Below, in pieces: positions 45,501-55,970 of a stretch of 64,000 nucleotides of DNA. Origin of the DNA: Trebouxia sp. TZW2008 (lineage: Eukaryota; Chlorophyta; Trebouxiophyceae; Trebouxiales; Trebouxiaceae); the NCBI GenBank assembly GCA_002118135.1, contig BDIU01000048.1, positions 62,001 to 126,000 of the forward strand. Reading direction: 5' to 3'. Positions within the stretch are counted from its first letter, which is position 1, and every line of letters begins with the position of its first letter. The position numbers were made by a program, and so were the translations under genes. The notes beneath the pieces were generated by a model. That model had not been told where the DNA came from. It ran no database searches and was given only the letters and a program-made list of their open reading frames with translations.

Positions 45501-48500
45501 TGGATGATGTTTTGCTTCACGCAACCTAGGGGACTGACATTGATAATATGACCCTTTGCTGCCTAATGAATGCGTCAGGAGATTTGTCAAGTAATCAGCC
45601 CTCTCCTCCATGCTCAGGCGTCATTTAGAGAGTGCTGTGATCTGATGTGATGTGCTGTGCTGTGCTGTGCGCAGCCCAACTGAGCGGCAAGGAATCCTGT
45701 TAACTGCTTCAGCTCATGTCTGCATGCACAAGCATGGCTTCATTTTGATGCAATGACTGTACTGCTTTCTGTGATGGGCATACTTGACGATGCTGCACAT
45801 TGCACTGTTGCGATTTGGTGCTGTGCAGGCAATCTAAAATCAAAATGTGCATGCCATCAGTCCCTGGAAATGCCAACACAGCTTCTCTTCTTCGCAGCAC
45901 AAGCTTAGAGTGCTGCTACGGTGGGCCCTTTTGGACTGACACTTTGTGAGCTATGCATAATTCTTTGCAGCCATCTGTTTGACGCGTCGCGGCCCACCCA
46001 ATTTTGTAGCTTCAGCGGTTTAGCAGAAAGGCTGATAGCTTCAACTATTCAGCACAAAAGCTGAGCTCAAGGTGTTTATCACACTGACAAACTTACTATG
46101 GTCAGCACAGTGTGGAGAACAGTGCAATGCATTGCAGGGCAGTACACCACAATGCAGGGTAGGGCAGCGCAGGGCAGGGCTGTGCAGGGCTGGGCAGGGC
46201 TGGGCAGGGCAGGGCAGGGCAGAGCGAAGCAGGGCAGTTGTTCAACAGTCCAACAGGGTTCCCTAGTCCTTCTGGAAGACATCTTTGCAGCAGGCTGTAC
46301 ATCTGACACATTTCCAGCCCAGCAATGCGGCAAGCTGAAGGTGTTGAGCGCACAAGTGGCCGTACTGTTGTCAATCATATGCATGGTGCAATGCAAAGCA
46401 GGGCGCTCCTACCTCCAGAAGAGGTCCCAAGTCCTTCTGGAAAACAGTCTCATTATAGTCAAAACGCAGTGCAATGCAATGCAGTGCAGTGAAGTGTGCA
46501 GGGCAGTGCAGTGCAGTGCAGTGCAGTGTAGTGTAGTGTAGTGTAGTGTAGTGTAGTGTAGTGTAGTGTAGTGTAGTGTAGTGCAGTGCAGTGCAGTGCA
46601 GTGTAGTGTAGTGTAGTATAGTGTAGTGTAGTGTAGTGCAAAGCAGCGTGCTCACTGATTTGTCCAGGAGGGTTCCCAAGTCCTTTTGGAACACAGTGCC
46701 TGAAAGCAGCTGCCTGAACTCAGCCAAGGGTCGCTTCAAGTCTTCCTGAAAGAAAAACTGTGCGTCCTGGAACCTAGCACGCAACACTGCCTCATTCCCA
46801 GCCTGCAAAACAAGCCAGAAGCTGCTGAAACAGAACTTAACAGCTTTTGGCCCTAAGGCAATCGAGAACTATTGCAGTATGGTGTAGCCGCGCGTGTAGG
46901 GTTGGTAACCAAGGCATTTGAAGGCAGAAATTGCCTGATAGCAGCTGCCTGAATTTGGCCAAGGGTCGCTTCAAGTCTGCCTTAAAGGCAAACTGTGCAT
47001 CCTAGAACCTAGCACACAACACTGCCTCATTGCCAGCCTGCAAATAATTGATTGATCCATTGATTCAGAACTCAACAGCCTTTCTTGCCAACACGGTCTA
47101 CAGCCATCAACGCAACATGATTGTGTGACGGAAATTTGCATATAGGATCGGCAAGCAAAGCATTGCAACCACGAACCTGCAGAAATTGGCAAATCTGACA
47201 GCCAAGGTGGCATACAAGGAAGAGTGACCTTGGCATTGGGCACGGTAAGGGGATGCGGCAAAGTGTGGCAAGACCATGCAGCACAGTACAGGCATGTGAC
47301 CACAAGCAATTGTGGTGAAACAGGCCAGCATTAAGGCCAGGGTGGATAGGACAGGATCTCCAGAAAATGGACAGATGGGAGAAGTCAATGACACAATTGC
47401 AGAAATAGGTGTGCATGTAAGGACGCCTTTGCTTGACAGTAGGCATGTGGTTGGGGATAGCACAACAGGCTGGAATTACATTCAAGGGTTTCCATACCAA
47501 ATGAAATATAGATGAAGAAGGAAAGAAACAGCTTTGCTTGCAAGGGCAGGATACCTTCACCCGAGGCACATACATGGGGCTATTGGCCATGGTAATGTAG
47601 TGGGATAGCACAAAATGCCAGAGTGATATCCTGAGTATTTCTTCAACTGATGAGATAGATAAATATAGATGAAGAAGAAAAGAGACAGCTTTGCTGGCGA
47701 GGGCGTTTCACCTTGACTGTGGGCATGTGGATGGGGCCATTGGCAACAGTGCTGAAGTGAGGTAGCATGACAGGATAGCATGAATGAGCAGCATGGAAGG
47801 ACAACTGGTGTGACAGTGCATTTGAGCTGTGCTTAGGCAGTGGCAGCATTCCATAGCAGCCTGCCTCGAAATAGATGGGCTGTTGGCAACAGTATCAAAG
47901 CGCAGGGATCAGGGCATTGGTATCAGCAGACAACTCAAGTAAGGCAAAATGAAACAGCATTGCTCACGGATGGGGCTGTTGGCAACAGTATTGAAGCACC
48001 GGCGCCAGGGCACTGATATCAGTGGACAACTCAGGTAGCATAAAAATGCTCGATGGAACAGCATTGTGAAGGGGAAGCATGGAAGCAGGTTGCATTGACA
48101 GCGAGCACGTGAATGGGGCCATTGGCAACAGCGCAAAATGCAGTAGCATGAAAGGGCAGTGAGACCACACAGGACATTGCAACAAGCTGCCTATGGACAA
48201 CGGCGCAAGCAGAAGGAACAGTTGATTTTGAAGGTTACCTTGACAGTGGGCACATGGATGGGGCCATTGGCCACGGTCATGAAATGGGGTAGCAGGTCTT
48301 GGCTGGATGGCTTGTACAGTGGGAAATAGCGCTGGTGCTTGCGCATTACCATCACCAGCACCTCACTGCATGCAGGTGTGTCTGGTCACTTCAAGTTGAC
48401 ATACAAGCAACTGTCGCAGCGTATGCAGTGACTACACAGCACTCAACTCTGAGCAGGCTGGAGGGATCGTATCGGGCAAAGTAACGCCGATGCTTACTCA

Positions 48501-51500
48501 TCACCATCACCAACACCTCACTGCATGCAGATGTGGCTGTCACGAGGAAAAGGCTCACTACCAGACATGTGTGTAATCACTTGTAAATGCCTGCTTGTGG
48601 GGAATGTATGCCATTTACACAGCAGCTACAATAGTGAATGGGAACTGCATGACAATACTTGTCAAGAAGGCTTGACTGCAGGGACGTATTTGACAGCAAT
48701 CATGCAGGCAGACAATCCAGACAGGTTTTTGGTGCCTTCATACAGCAACAAAGGCAGCCATGGTGACAGTCTTGGATAGTGTAAAAGACAACATGGATGG
48801 CGCCGTGAACTATTTGTCACTGGGGATGTGTGATCAGTGTATCCAACAAGCCTGACACAATGCATTGCCAGCCATAATGCAGCAAATCTGCAACAACCTC
48901 AGGCTTTGGGTTTCTTCCATTTCCCTTTGAAGCTCCTAGCTTGACAAAATGAGGCCTCACAGAAAGTCAACAAAGAGCATACAGCCATACTTTGGGATTG
49001 AAAGAAAGGCTGGGTCAAAATCCCCAAGCACAACTGTTGGAGCTTCAACAAGGTTTGTGACTTCCTCAAGCAAGTCTTGGGCTGCAGCTTTGGGCAACTG
49101 CCCACCAACAAGGCCAGCGGTGGCCTCTACAGCTTCCCAAATCAATTGCTGCCGCTCTGCGATGCTCAGCACTATGTTCTGCTGTTGCAATGCTCCTCTG
49201 TACTCATCTGCATGCTGCACCTACATACACACAAAAGCAGAATTGACAACCCAAGAAGAAGATGCTGCTTTTCAAGCAAGTCCTGGGCCGCAGCTTTGGG
49301 CAGCTGGCCACCAACAAGGCCAGCGTTGGCCACTACAGCTTCTCAAATCAATTGCTGCTGCTCTGCGATGCTCAACACTATGTCCTGCTGCTGTAGAGCG
49401 AACTCATCTGCATCTTGCACCCACAGATACGCACTAGCAGAGTTCACATCTAAAGCAAAAATCTTTGGTCACTTGATCAAGCAAATGCTTGGCCACAGCT
49501 GCGGGCAGTTGGCCATCGACAAGGCTATCGGTGGCCTTCACAGTCCCTCAGATCAACTGCAGCCGCTCACCAATGCCCAGCACTATGTTCTGCTGCTGCT
49601 GAGCGCCTTTGTACTCAGTTGCGTGCTGTACTTACAGGAACACGCTGCCAGACCGTAAAGCTAGTGCCGAAATGTTTGATTGCTTCCTCAAGCAAATCCT
49701 GCACCATAGCTCAAGGCGGCCATTTCTGAAGTAGGAGGTTAAGCAAGGTGTGCTGCTAATGACACCTTACCTGTTAACAACAGCTCTCCTGTAAGTGGCT
49801 TTACATGAGAGTGGACAACGGCTGGGGCTGCGGTAGACAGCTTCTGAGGACTTCAGAAGTCTTTGAGAAAGCTTCAACAATTTGAAATATTCAACAGTGT
49901 TCAGCTGTAGGGGAAGTAATTCAGTTCACAAAAGGCCATTTCTGAAAAGGGTGCATAAAAAGGGTGCAGACTTGAGGGTCACAGAGGCTCACTTGGAAGG
50001 TTGGAGAGCGGGAATTACGCAACAAGCGGGTAGCTTTGCTGGCTGAGAGGCCAGCATACGTCAAGGGCAGGGCAGTGGAACCATGAAGGGCCATTAGCCA
50101 GCGCACCGGCCGGCTGTATGCTGTGCTGCCTCGCCACCGCATGCTGCGTTTGAAATTCAAACTGGCCAACAGCAATGGGAGCTCCTCTGCCAGGACCTGA
50201 AAGCACAGCACAGCATGCTGGGCGTTAAAATGCAAAGTCAGCATGCAGCGAATTGGCTGCACAGCACAGCTCAGCACAGCAAGTTGAGCATTCAAATGCA
50301 AAGTCAGCATGCCAGGACTCAACTGCACAGCACAGCAGAGCATGCTGGGCAGAAGTCATGACAATGCTGTGCAGCACAGTAAGTTATTCTAAGCGCAAGA
50401 CATCTGCATGATACAAGGACTAGGTCCCGAGACCTGCATGCGTTGATGACGACATACATGCCAAACTTCTGCAGCAAAGACAAGAGCAATTGCTCTACTT
50501 CACAAAGTGCTTCAGGATAGGGCAAAGAAACCCTAGTGTGCATCATGACCTGAGTACAATGCACTGCAGCTGTCACTTAGCTCCTGCAAGGGCAACAAGA
50601 CTGCATCATAGGCATCTCATGACCACTTCTTTCCCGTCATCGGAAGTGACCCAGAGAAATGACGTCAAACTGAAAAGAGCAAACAAGTCCTGAACAAATG
50701 CCAAAAAAGATATTTTATTGTGGTGCAAAAAGGGTAAAAGTCTTCTCATACCTTGTTATACTCTTCTTACTTGCTGGCGTCTTGACCAGGCTGCTTGACA
50801 ACTGCCCAGGCATAATAAAGTGCCTGTCTAATTCTCAAAAATCCAACGATCAAACAGGATTTTGTTTGGGTTGTACCTTGCTAGCGTCTTGACCAGACTG
50901 CTTGACGACTGCCCAAGCGTACTCAGTGCCTTTAGGGTCTGCTTCCTTGAACACGCCTTCAACCTGCACCCCGTTCTTCTTGCAGAACCCTAGCAGGGCC
51001 TTGCTAGGGCTGCCGTCTGGCCCATAAGCAACCTGCATGTGCGACCCACCGCTTGCAAGTGTAACAAAGCAGACAAAGTGCTTTTGCAGCTGTCAGTGGC
51101 AAACACCAATTGCACGTATGATCAGGGCTGTATCAACGGGAGCACGCCATCACTTGTGATTTCAAGTGAGCAATGACCGCTGACGCAAAAGGGCGCAAAG
51201 GCTGCCAAGAGAAACCAGAAAAAATCTTGTCAAATACTGCAAGACTGCTGATAAAAGTGTCATCACAAGACACGACGTGTATTCTTCTAGCAGGATTGCC
51301 TGTTCTACACTAGCCACGATTCAACAGTGAGTCAGGCTGCTCAGGAGTAGCTGATCCAACAGGCACTTATTTGCTGCGTTCAGGCTGTTGCAGACCCTTG
51401 TCTTGGCTTGATGGAATGCCAAACAGCATGAGAAAGACTAGTGGGATTCCTGGGCTTGCTGATCCTAGTTAGTCATAACACAAAGACTCCCGGCATCCCT

Positions 51501-53873
51501 TGGCATGCTGAAGTCTGTGATGTGTGTGTGTGTCACTGGGATGGCAAAGGCGGTAAGCACGTGAAATGCTAGCCATTGCAAGGTTCTGACTCATGTTGCC
51601 CCTTGGCATGCTGAGATCTTGTGTTATACACGTTACTAGCATGACAATTGGCAAGCATGTCTTCAAACAGTCAGATGTGACACATGCAATCAGCACTGTT
51701 GGATGGCTACAATGCATACAACATTTCCTGCTCTGCCCTTGTCTGCAAGGTGGTTCACCTTGGCAGGAGGGCCTCTGACCCTAGACTCAGCGCTCCTCTG
51801 CTGTTTTGCAAGCTCTGAAACCATAACGACCAAGCGACGTGGGGTAGCCTCTATGTCCACTGCGCCATGTTCAAGCCTCAGTCTCTCCAGCAGTGCGGGC
51901 ACACGTTCCCTGTCAGCATGACAAAGCCACAAGTTGATGTCAGCTAGCATTAACAACTGAGAAGAGTATCACAAATGCTGTCTTGAAGGCTGACTTGGCG
52001 GGGGCTGAGACTGGGTCATACAGGGTTGAGCAAAGACGCACTACGCTGCAGAGCTTTTGACCCATCACTCAATCCAGGCATCATGGAATTTTGCAAGAAG
52101 AGCAAAAGGAGATGTTGACTTCCAGAAGCACTGGAAAGCTTGCAAGCACAGGGCTTCATATCATCACCTGAGCTGATGCACTGCAGTCATGACATCATCA
52201 GGTGGAAGCTCCTCAGAACCCAGCTCCAGCACAAAGTTGGCGGAATCTGAACCCCGACCACTGGTGCTAGCTTCAGGCTGAATAGTCACAGGTTCAGGCT
52301 CTTGCGGGGGTTGAATGACCCCCAAAGGGTGCCCCAACTCCTCCCTCCTAGCCACCCACAACCCTGCAAGCCATGGGCAGTGCCAATTCTCCTGCCCGCT
52401 CAGTTCTTCTGATCATTGGCCACTTCCTAATGCTCAGCGGGGAGCATAGTCCTATTATGCTGACTTCTGACTTGTCAGGCCAAATTTCTCTTGGCAAAAA
52501 AGCACTCAGGCTTGCTTGATCCTGCTACTGCCATGCTAAATGAACAAGTGAACTCTTTCTGATGGCCGCGAAAATCACAGCCCTGCTGCATCAAGATTCA
52601 ATGCTGAACAACTGAGCAGGCCATTTTGCTGTCGATCAATAACCTGTGACTTGACGAGCCAAGTTCCTCATGGCAGCAAAGCACTCCGCCCTCTCTGTCA
52701 GTCCAACAGCTCCCCGTGCGTCCAGCAGATTGAAGGTGTGTGACAGCTTCAGCAGGTGATCATACGCAGGCACTGGCAGCCGCTTGTCCAGCATGCTCTG
52801 AGCTTCCTGCAACCATGCACAAACACAGATACATTCTTGCTTGCCTAGCTTGGCAGATGGATATGTGTGACATCTTCATTAGGTGATTGTTTGCAGGCAC
52901 TGGCAGCCGCTTGTCCAGCATGCTTTGAGCGTCCTGCAGCCGTGCATATATACCATGTGAGTTGCAATTGCAACACAACTTGCTTGCCTGTCTAGGCCTG
53001 ATTGCTCTGTATGGTCTGAACCTGCTGCTTAGCAGAATACATTGAAAGATTCGCTGCCTAGAAAAGCAGACTTTGGCATGACTGACCTGCCTCTGTTTCA
53101 TGAGTATATGTATGTCTATGCATTGCTGACAACACCTGCCATAAGATGCAAAGTGATGTGCTAGGCTGGGCTATGCCATGCCATGCCATGCCATGTTGTG
53201 ACATGCTGTGCTGTGCTGTGCCACGCTGTGCTGTGCAACCTCACCTGTTTGTACAGCTCAAAGCGCTGCCGCTGACCCTCAACATTTGCCTCATCCAGAT
53301 TATAGCAGCTCATCTCATACTCATTTTGCATGAAAAGCTCCCCATATGTCATGTTAGCGGTGTACTGAATGTCCTTGAAATGTGGTACACCCTGTCATGA
53401 GCACAGCACTTGTCACATGCACAATCAGTTGCATAGGGACAACAGTATTATGCCTCTGTGGAAAGCTAGGCATGTTGACAGGCACCAGCTGCCTCAACAA
53501 ATGTGGTATGCGCATGTCAAGAAGCAAGCCTGCTTACAGTATGCAAAGCCTTCAGAACCATCACATTAAGACACATTGTGAGTTGCTAGCGCAGACCTGC
53601 ATACAACAGTGTTCTTGATGTCCTGTGCATGCACTGCACCTTTGTACAAATGTACAGCCCTGTGCATATTCTGCTTACCATCCCATGCTTAACAGCCGAT
53701 CGCAACATAGTTCATGGCCAAAGACATGGTGTAGGCTGTGTCTGTGAGATCAATGCAGGTCTGACAAATTTGATGGGTTGTAATGCTGCCTGTTCCCTAC
53801 CTGAAGCGCCATAAGGATACGCTCTAGCCCATAAGTGATCTCAATGGCTGGGTAAGCCAGGGGTTGACCCCCT

Positions 53874-53906
<33 letters not shown>

Positions 53907-55155
53907 TGTCCATCACACCACACCTCCCACCCTAACCCCCATGCCCCTAGCACAGGCGCTTCCTGCACCAAAGATATATTCATTGATGCCAGACATCTCA
54001 CTCCAACCCCCGTGCCCCATGCTGAGCTTCTTCCTACACCAGCCACAGTGATGCAGATCTGCACTGACACAGCCTGCTGGAATCAGGTGAACTGGGTGAT
54101 ATTCTGCCCATCACACCACACCTCCCACCCCAAAACCCATGCCCCTAGCGCAGGCGCTTCCTGCGCCAAGCACAGTCATGCTAATCTGGCCAAGTTACAG
54201 TTTTCTTTTGCTCTTCAATCGTTAAAAAGTGCTTGCTACACCAAGTGTGGATGTACAGATGCAAGCTGATCGCAGGTGTTGATTGCTGATCGATAAACAA
54301 AACCGCATCTCCTAACCTAGTTCCCCCGCCGCAAGCACAGGTTTTCTCTGCATCAAGTTCACTTGTGCAGATCATTGCCTTGCAAGGTTGAGGCATCATT
54401 ACAATGTTGCATTAGGAATCATACCCAATTGTCCTCAACAAATCTGATGTCATGGGCTTGTGTGTCAATGCCCATTGCTTCCAGGCTGCCCAGATACAGC
54501 TCTTGAGGATTGCCAGGGTCTGGCTTCATGATGACCTGAAACTGAGTGTGACGCTGTACTCTGTTGGGGTTATTGCCATATCTGCTGTCATCAGGTCGAA
54601 CAGAGGGTTCAGGGTAGCACACGTTCCAAGGTTCGGGCCCGCTGACCCTCAGAAACGTGGCAGGGTTCATTGTGCCGGCACCAACCTGCGCATGAGACAA
54701 CTGAATCGAGGAGGAAAAGGCAGGTCACTCCGGGTCAGGTTGTGGTGCAACGTCTTAGCAGCTTGAGCAGCTCGACAACGTCAGTCGTAGGAACTGCATA
54801 CCTCCGTGTTGTGAGGCAGCAACACAGCGCAGTCCACTCCAGATTGCCTCGCCCAGTATTGCTCTAGTGCGCTGATCGCTTCCTGGAAAGTGAGTTTCGG
54901 AGCTCCGACTATGCCCTGTGCTGTGACCCCGTTGCCGTCGCCAGCTATCTGTGGCTCAACATGAGTGGCAATGGCACGACTGCATGTGCGCGGGACGTTG
55001 ATCAATGACCGAGTTGCGCAAGCAAAGTCCTTGCGTTGACCACAGATTGCTGCTGAGCTCCTGCGAGTCAAGGTCAGCGAGAACTGCCGAGTGACGTGCA
55101 AGCAGCCAGAACGACACACTGCCTGACGCAGCACGCACAGCGGCTGGCTTAGCAT
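42554..55155 (-). CDS. EDD1: organellar glycyl-tRNA synthetase, fused bacterial-type alpha-beta
   Basis: Seventeen exons join in phase, encoding 1106 aa: 55155-54802, 54685-54425, 53962-53801, 53391-53245, 52806-52644, 52363-52168, 51909-51759, 51032-50877, 50196-49993, 49220-48991, 48365-48239, 46802-46656, 45481-45261, 44825-44669, 44210-43977, 43390-43175 and 42748-42554. Residues 1 to about 85 form an Arg/Ser/Ala-rich organelle-targeting presequence. The alpha domain follows ([57 protein letters not shown]). A linker with [11 protein letters not shown] leads to the beta domain ([51 protein letters not shown]) and C-terminal anticodon-binding region. Arabidopsis EDD1 has the same fusion and similar length and serves chloroplast and mitochondrion. 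It charges tRNA-Gly. Introns are full of decayed exon-edge copies. Confidence 0.92.
43425..43500 (-). pseudogene. decayed copy of the start of GlyRS exon 16
   Basis: After GGCATAG the frame reads [20 protein letters not shown] beside the functional [20 protein letters not shown]. It then runs into unrelated sequence up to the functional acceptor at 43391. No stop occurs in the copied part, but the exon end is missing. Confidence 0.75.
43840..43930 (-). pseudogene. decayed copy of the END of GlyRS exon 15, on the 3' side
   Basis: It matches the last 60-70 bases of exon 15 and its donor. AGGGCTGTTCTGAGGCAG is identical, followed by a TGA where the functional frame has CGG, and CTTCAG-GTGTG is preserved at the 5' splice site. 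It lies downstream of the functional exon in intron 15. Confidence 0.7.
44220..44480 (-). pseudogene. two decayed copies of the start of GlyRS exon 15
   Basis: The copy starting near 44350 reads [14 protein letters not shown] then TGA, then [17 protein letters not shown]. The copy starting near 44475 begins VLIGNKV and then shifts frame by one base loss. Both keep a TTGCAG acceptor. The functional exon (44210) is the 3'-most. Confidence 0.8.
46135..46245. repeat. GGGCA-type pentanucleotide microsatellite in GlyRS intron 12
   Basis: These are imperfect tandem units of GGGCA/GGGCT (GCAGG rotations). They lie between decayed copies of the end of exon 12. Confidence 0.85.
46255..46460 (-). pseudogene. 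two decayed copies of the end of GlyRS exon 12, on the 3' side
   Basis: The copy at about 46405-46455 reads [11 protein letters not shown] and then GTAGGA, an intact-looking donor. The copy at about 46255-46290 reads DVFQKD, then TAG. The functional exon end is [13 protein letters not shown] at 46656. Microsatellites separate the copies. Confidence 0.75.
46465..46640. repeat. (GTGTA/GTGCA)n pentanucleotide microsatellite, about 175 bp
   Basis: Runs of GTGTA and GTGCA (rotations AGTGT/AGTGC) occupy the interval right after GlyRS exon 12. In translation they give monotonous Tyr/Thr/Leu/His patterns that should not be read as protein. It nearly abuts the donor of exon 12 at 46655. Confidence 0.9.
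46920..47042 (-). pseudogene. decayed copy of GlyRS exon 12 start
   Basis: After ATTTGCAG the frame reads [11 protein letters not shown], then TAG, then [20 protein letters not shown]. The functional exon reads [20 protein letters not shown]. The stop replaces a CAG codon and a conserved Arg is Cys. It is the upstream copy; the functional one begins at 46802. Confidence 0.85.
47390..48135 (-). pseudogene. array of decayed copies of the end of GlyRS exon 11, 3' side
   Basis: About six pieces resemble the exon-11 end ([12 protein letters not shown] plus donor). They lie near 48095-48135, 47965-48010, 47870-47905, 47711-47757 ([12 protein letters not shown] with GTGAAA donor), 47555-47610 ([12 protein letters not shown] with GTATCC) and 47425-47465. 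Flanking intron sequence is repeated with them (CAATGCC/AGCATG-type words), with spacing of roughly 100-160 bp. Confidence 0.7.
48430..48526 (-). pseudogene. decayed copy of the start of GlyRS exon 11
   Basis: After GCATGCAG the sequence reads [20 protein letters not shown] beside the functional [20 protein letters not shown] (48365). The acceptor context is identical. It diverges after about 24 codons and lacks the exon end. Confidence 0.8.
49262..49760 (-). pseudogene. two near-full and one partial decayed copies of GlyRS exon 10
   Basis: Copies at about 49262-49420 and 49470-49640 parallel the functional exon (49220-48991); a third fragment lies near 49665-49735. The functional frame has [20 protein letters not shown]. 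Both copies carry TGA in place of the TGG (Trp) codon (49345-49343 and 49550-49548), so the nonsense change probably predates their duplication. Acceptors are weakened (GTGG, GTAAG). Confidence 0.85.
50755..50830 (-). pseudogene. decayed copy of the end of GlyRS exon 8, 3' side
   Basis: It reads [15 protein letters not shown] beside the functional [15 protein letters not shown]. The codon after the Lys is TAA, and the donor has become CAA-GTAAG shifted by a base. It lies just downstream of the functional exon (50877). Confidence 0.8.
52860..52933 (-). pseudogene. decayed copy of the start of GlyRS exon 5
   Basis: After GGCTGCAG the frame reads [20 protein letters not shown] beside the functional [20 protein letters not shown] (52806). 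No stop occurs within the copied segment, which continues open for a while. It lacks the exon end. Confidence 0.8.
53165..53236. repeat. CCATG and TGTGC pentanucleotide runs beside GlyRS exon 4
   Basis: About four CCATG units (near 53176-53195) are followed by imperfect TGTGC units (53205-53236), just downstream of exon 4 in transcription order. They are intronic. Confidence 0.8.
53990..54165 (-). pseudogene. one near-full and one partial decayed copy of GlyRS exon 3
   Basis: The copy 54160 to about 54071 reads [20 protein letters not shown] and ITQFT, then TGA (54085-54083) where the functional exon has TAC. Its acceptor GGCGCAG is intact. A second shorter copy (about 54040-53992) has the exon start only. 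The functional exon begins at 53962, the 3'-most. Confidence 0.85.
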
Positions 55156-55375
55156 GTTTGCCCGCAGCAGGCGTGCAACAGGTCGATCGGCAAGTGATCG
55201 AGGCCTCGCTATGGAATGTAACGCCTGCCGTACATGTGCGTGTGTGCGACTTGTTCGCTCAGCGTACGCGTGGTCGCCGCCGAAAGGTTATGCGCGCTCC
55301 CTTTCTCATCGAAGCCCTGTGTGATCGCCCTCAAACCAGCGCCAGCTTGCCTGTGACCAGTAGCTGGTTGCAAAC
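55156..55375. promoter_or_regulatory. 220-bp divergent promoter of GlyRS and RPS29
   Basis: The start codons at 55155 (-) and 55376 (+) face away from each other. Sequence is comparatively GC/CpG-rich (for example GCGTACGCGTGG). Both products serve translation, one organellar and one cytosolic. No TATA box was recognised. Confidence 0.45.
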
Positions 55376-55789
55376 ATGGGGCACAACGAAGTATGGAACT
55401 CGCATCCAGGACAAGGCAAGGGCTCCCGTGGGTGGTGAGCTTCGTTGAGCTGTTTCTGTACTGTATGGTTGTAAATAGGTTGTCAGCGGAGCTCAACAGC
55501 TGCCCTTTGACGAGCAAGACAACTGATTCCGAACTTGACAACGGCCTGCTTGTCTTGCAGCCGCGTGTGTGGCAACAAGTGGGGTATCATCCGTAAGTAC
55601 AACTTGAACATCTGCCGACAGTGCTTCAGAGAGTATGCTAAGGACATTGGTTTCGTCAAGGTGAGCACCTATTTGCCAACTCACAGAAGTTGTTGCTGTG
55701 TTCCTGTGATTGGCAAAGTTTGCAGCAAAGCAGGCACTTGATCATTATGCACAGACTTTGACGCGCTGTTTACTCTGCAGTATCGGTGA
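55376..55789 (+). CDS. RPS29: 40S ribosomal protein S29 (uS14)
   Basis: Three exons join in phase: 55376-55434, 55561-55660 and 55781-55789, encoding 55 aa. The protein begins [20 protein letters not shown]. It contains the two CxxC zinc-binding pairs (C-R-V-C and C-R-Q-C) and ends [14 protein letters not shown]. These are hallmark features of eukaryotic S29, which sits in the head of the small ribosomal subunit near the mRNA path. The last exon is only 9 nt (Tyr, Arg, stop), placed after TTACTCTGCAG. Length matches the family (about 56 aa). TGTAA at 55966-55970 may be the polyadenylation signal. Confidence 0.93.
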
Positions 55790-55965
55790 TCCAGCAATCA
55801 GGCTGCAGAGGCAAATCAGCTATAGTGGAACAACAGGGCAGGGCATCTGGGGAAAGTTACAGCGCAGCGCTCACAGACCCCGTAGCGCAGAATTTGCATT
55901 GGCTCAGCCTTCTGTGTAGCTGCTTTGATGCGGCTCAATGCTGTGCACCCAGACTCGTGACCTAA

Positions 55966-55970
55966 TGTAA
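55966..55970 (+). terminator. possible TGTAA polyadenylation signal of RPS29
   Basis: TGTAA lies about 180 bp past the S29 stop codon. It is the first such pentamer noticed downstream. Confidence 0.35.

Noticed and set aside
46371..46808. Long minus-strand frame with Tyr-Thr-Leu-His repeats
   Set aside because: Only its first 49 codons are GlyRS exon 12; the rest is the pentanucleotide microsatellite in translation.
47072..47611. 179-codon minus-strand frame in GlyRS intron 11
   Set aside because: It is open by chance across the decayed exon-end array, with no start context or domain beyond the copied pieces.
49343..49550. TGA in decayed exons considered as selenocysteine or recoded Trp
   Set aside because: The same genes use TGG for Trp in functional exons, copies elsewhere carry TAG or frameshifts, and exon ends are missing.
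50200..50345. Repeats rich in CACAGCA considered as a mobile element end
   Set aside because: It appears to be a tandem duplication of the intron just before GlyRS exon 9, with no terminal repeats or coding content.
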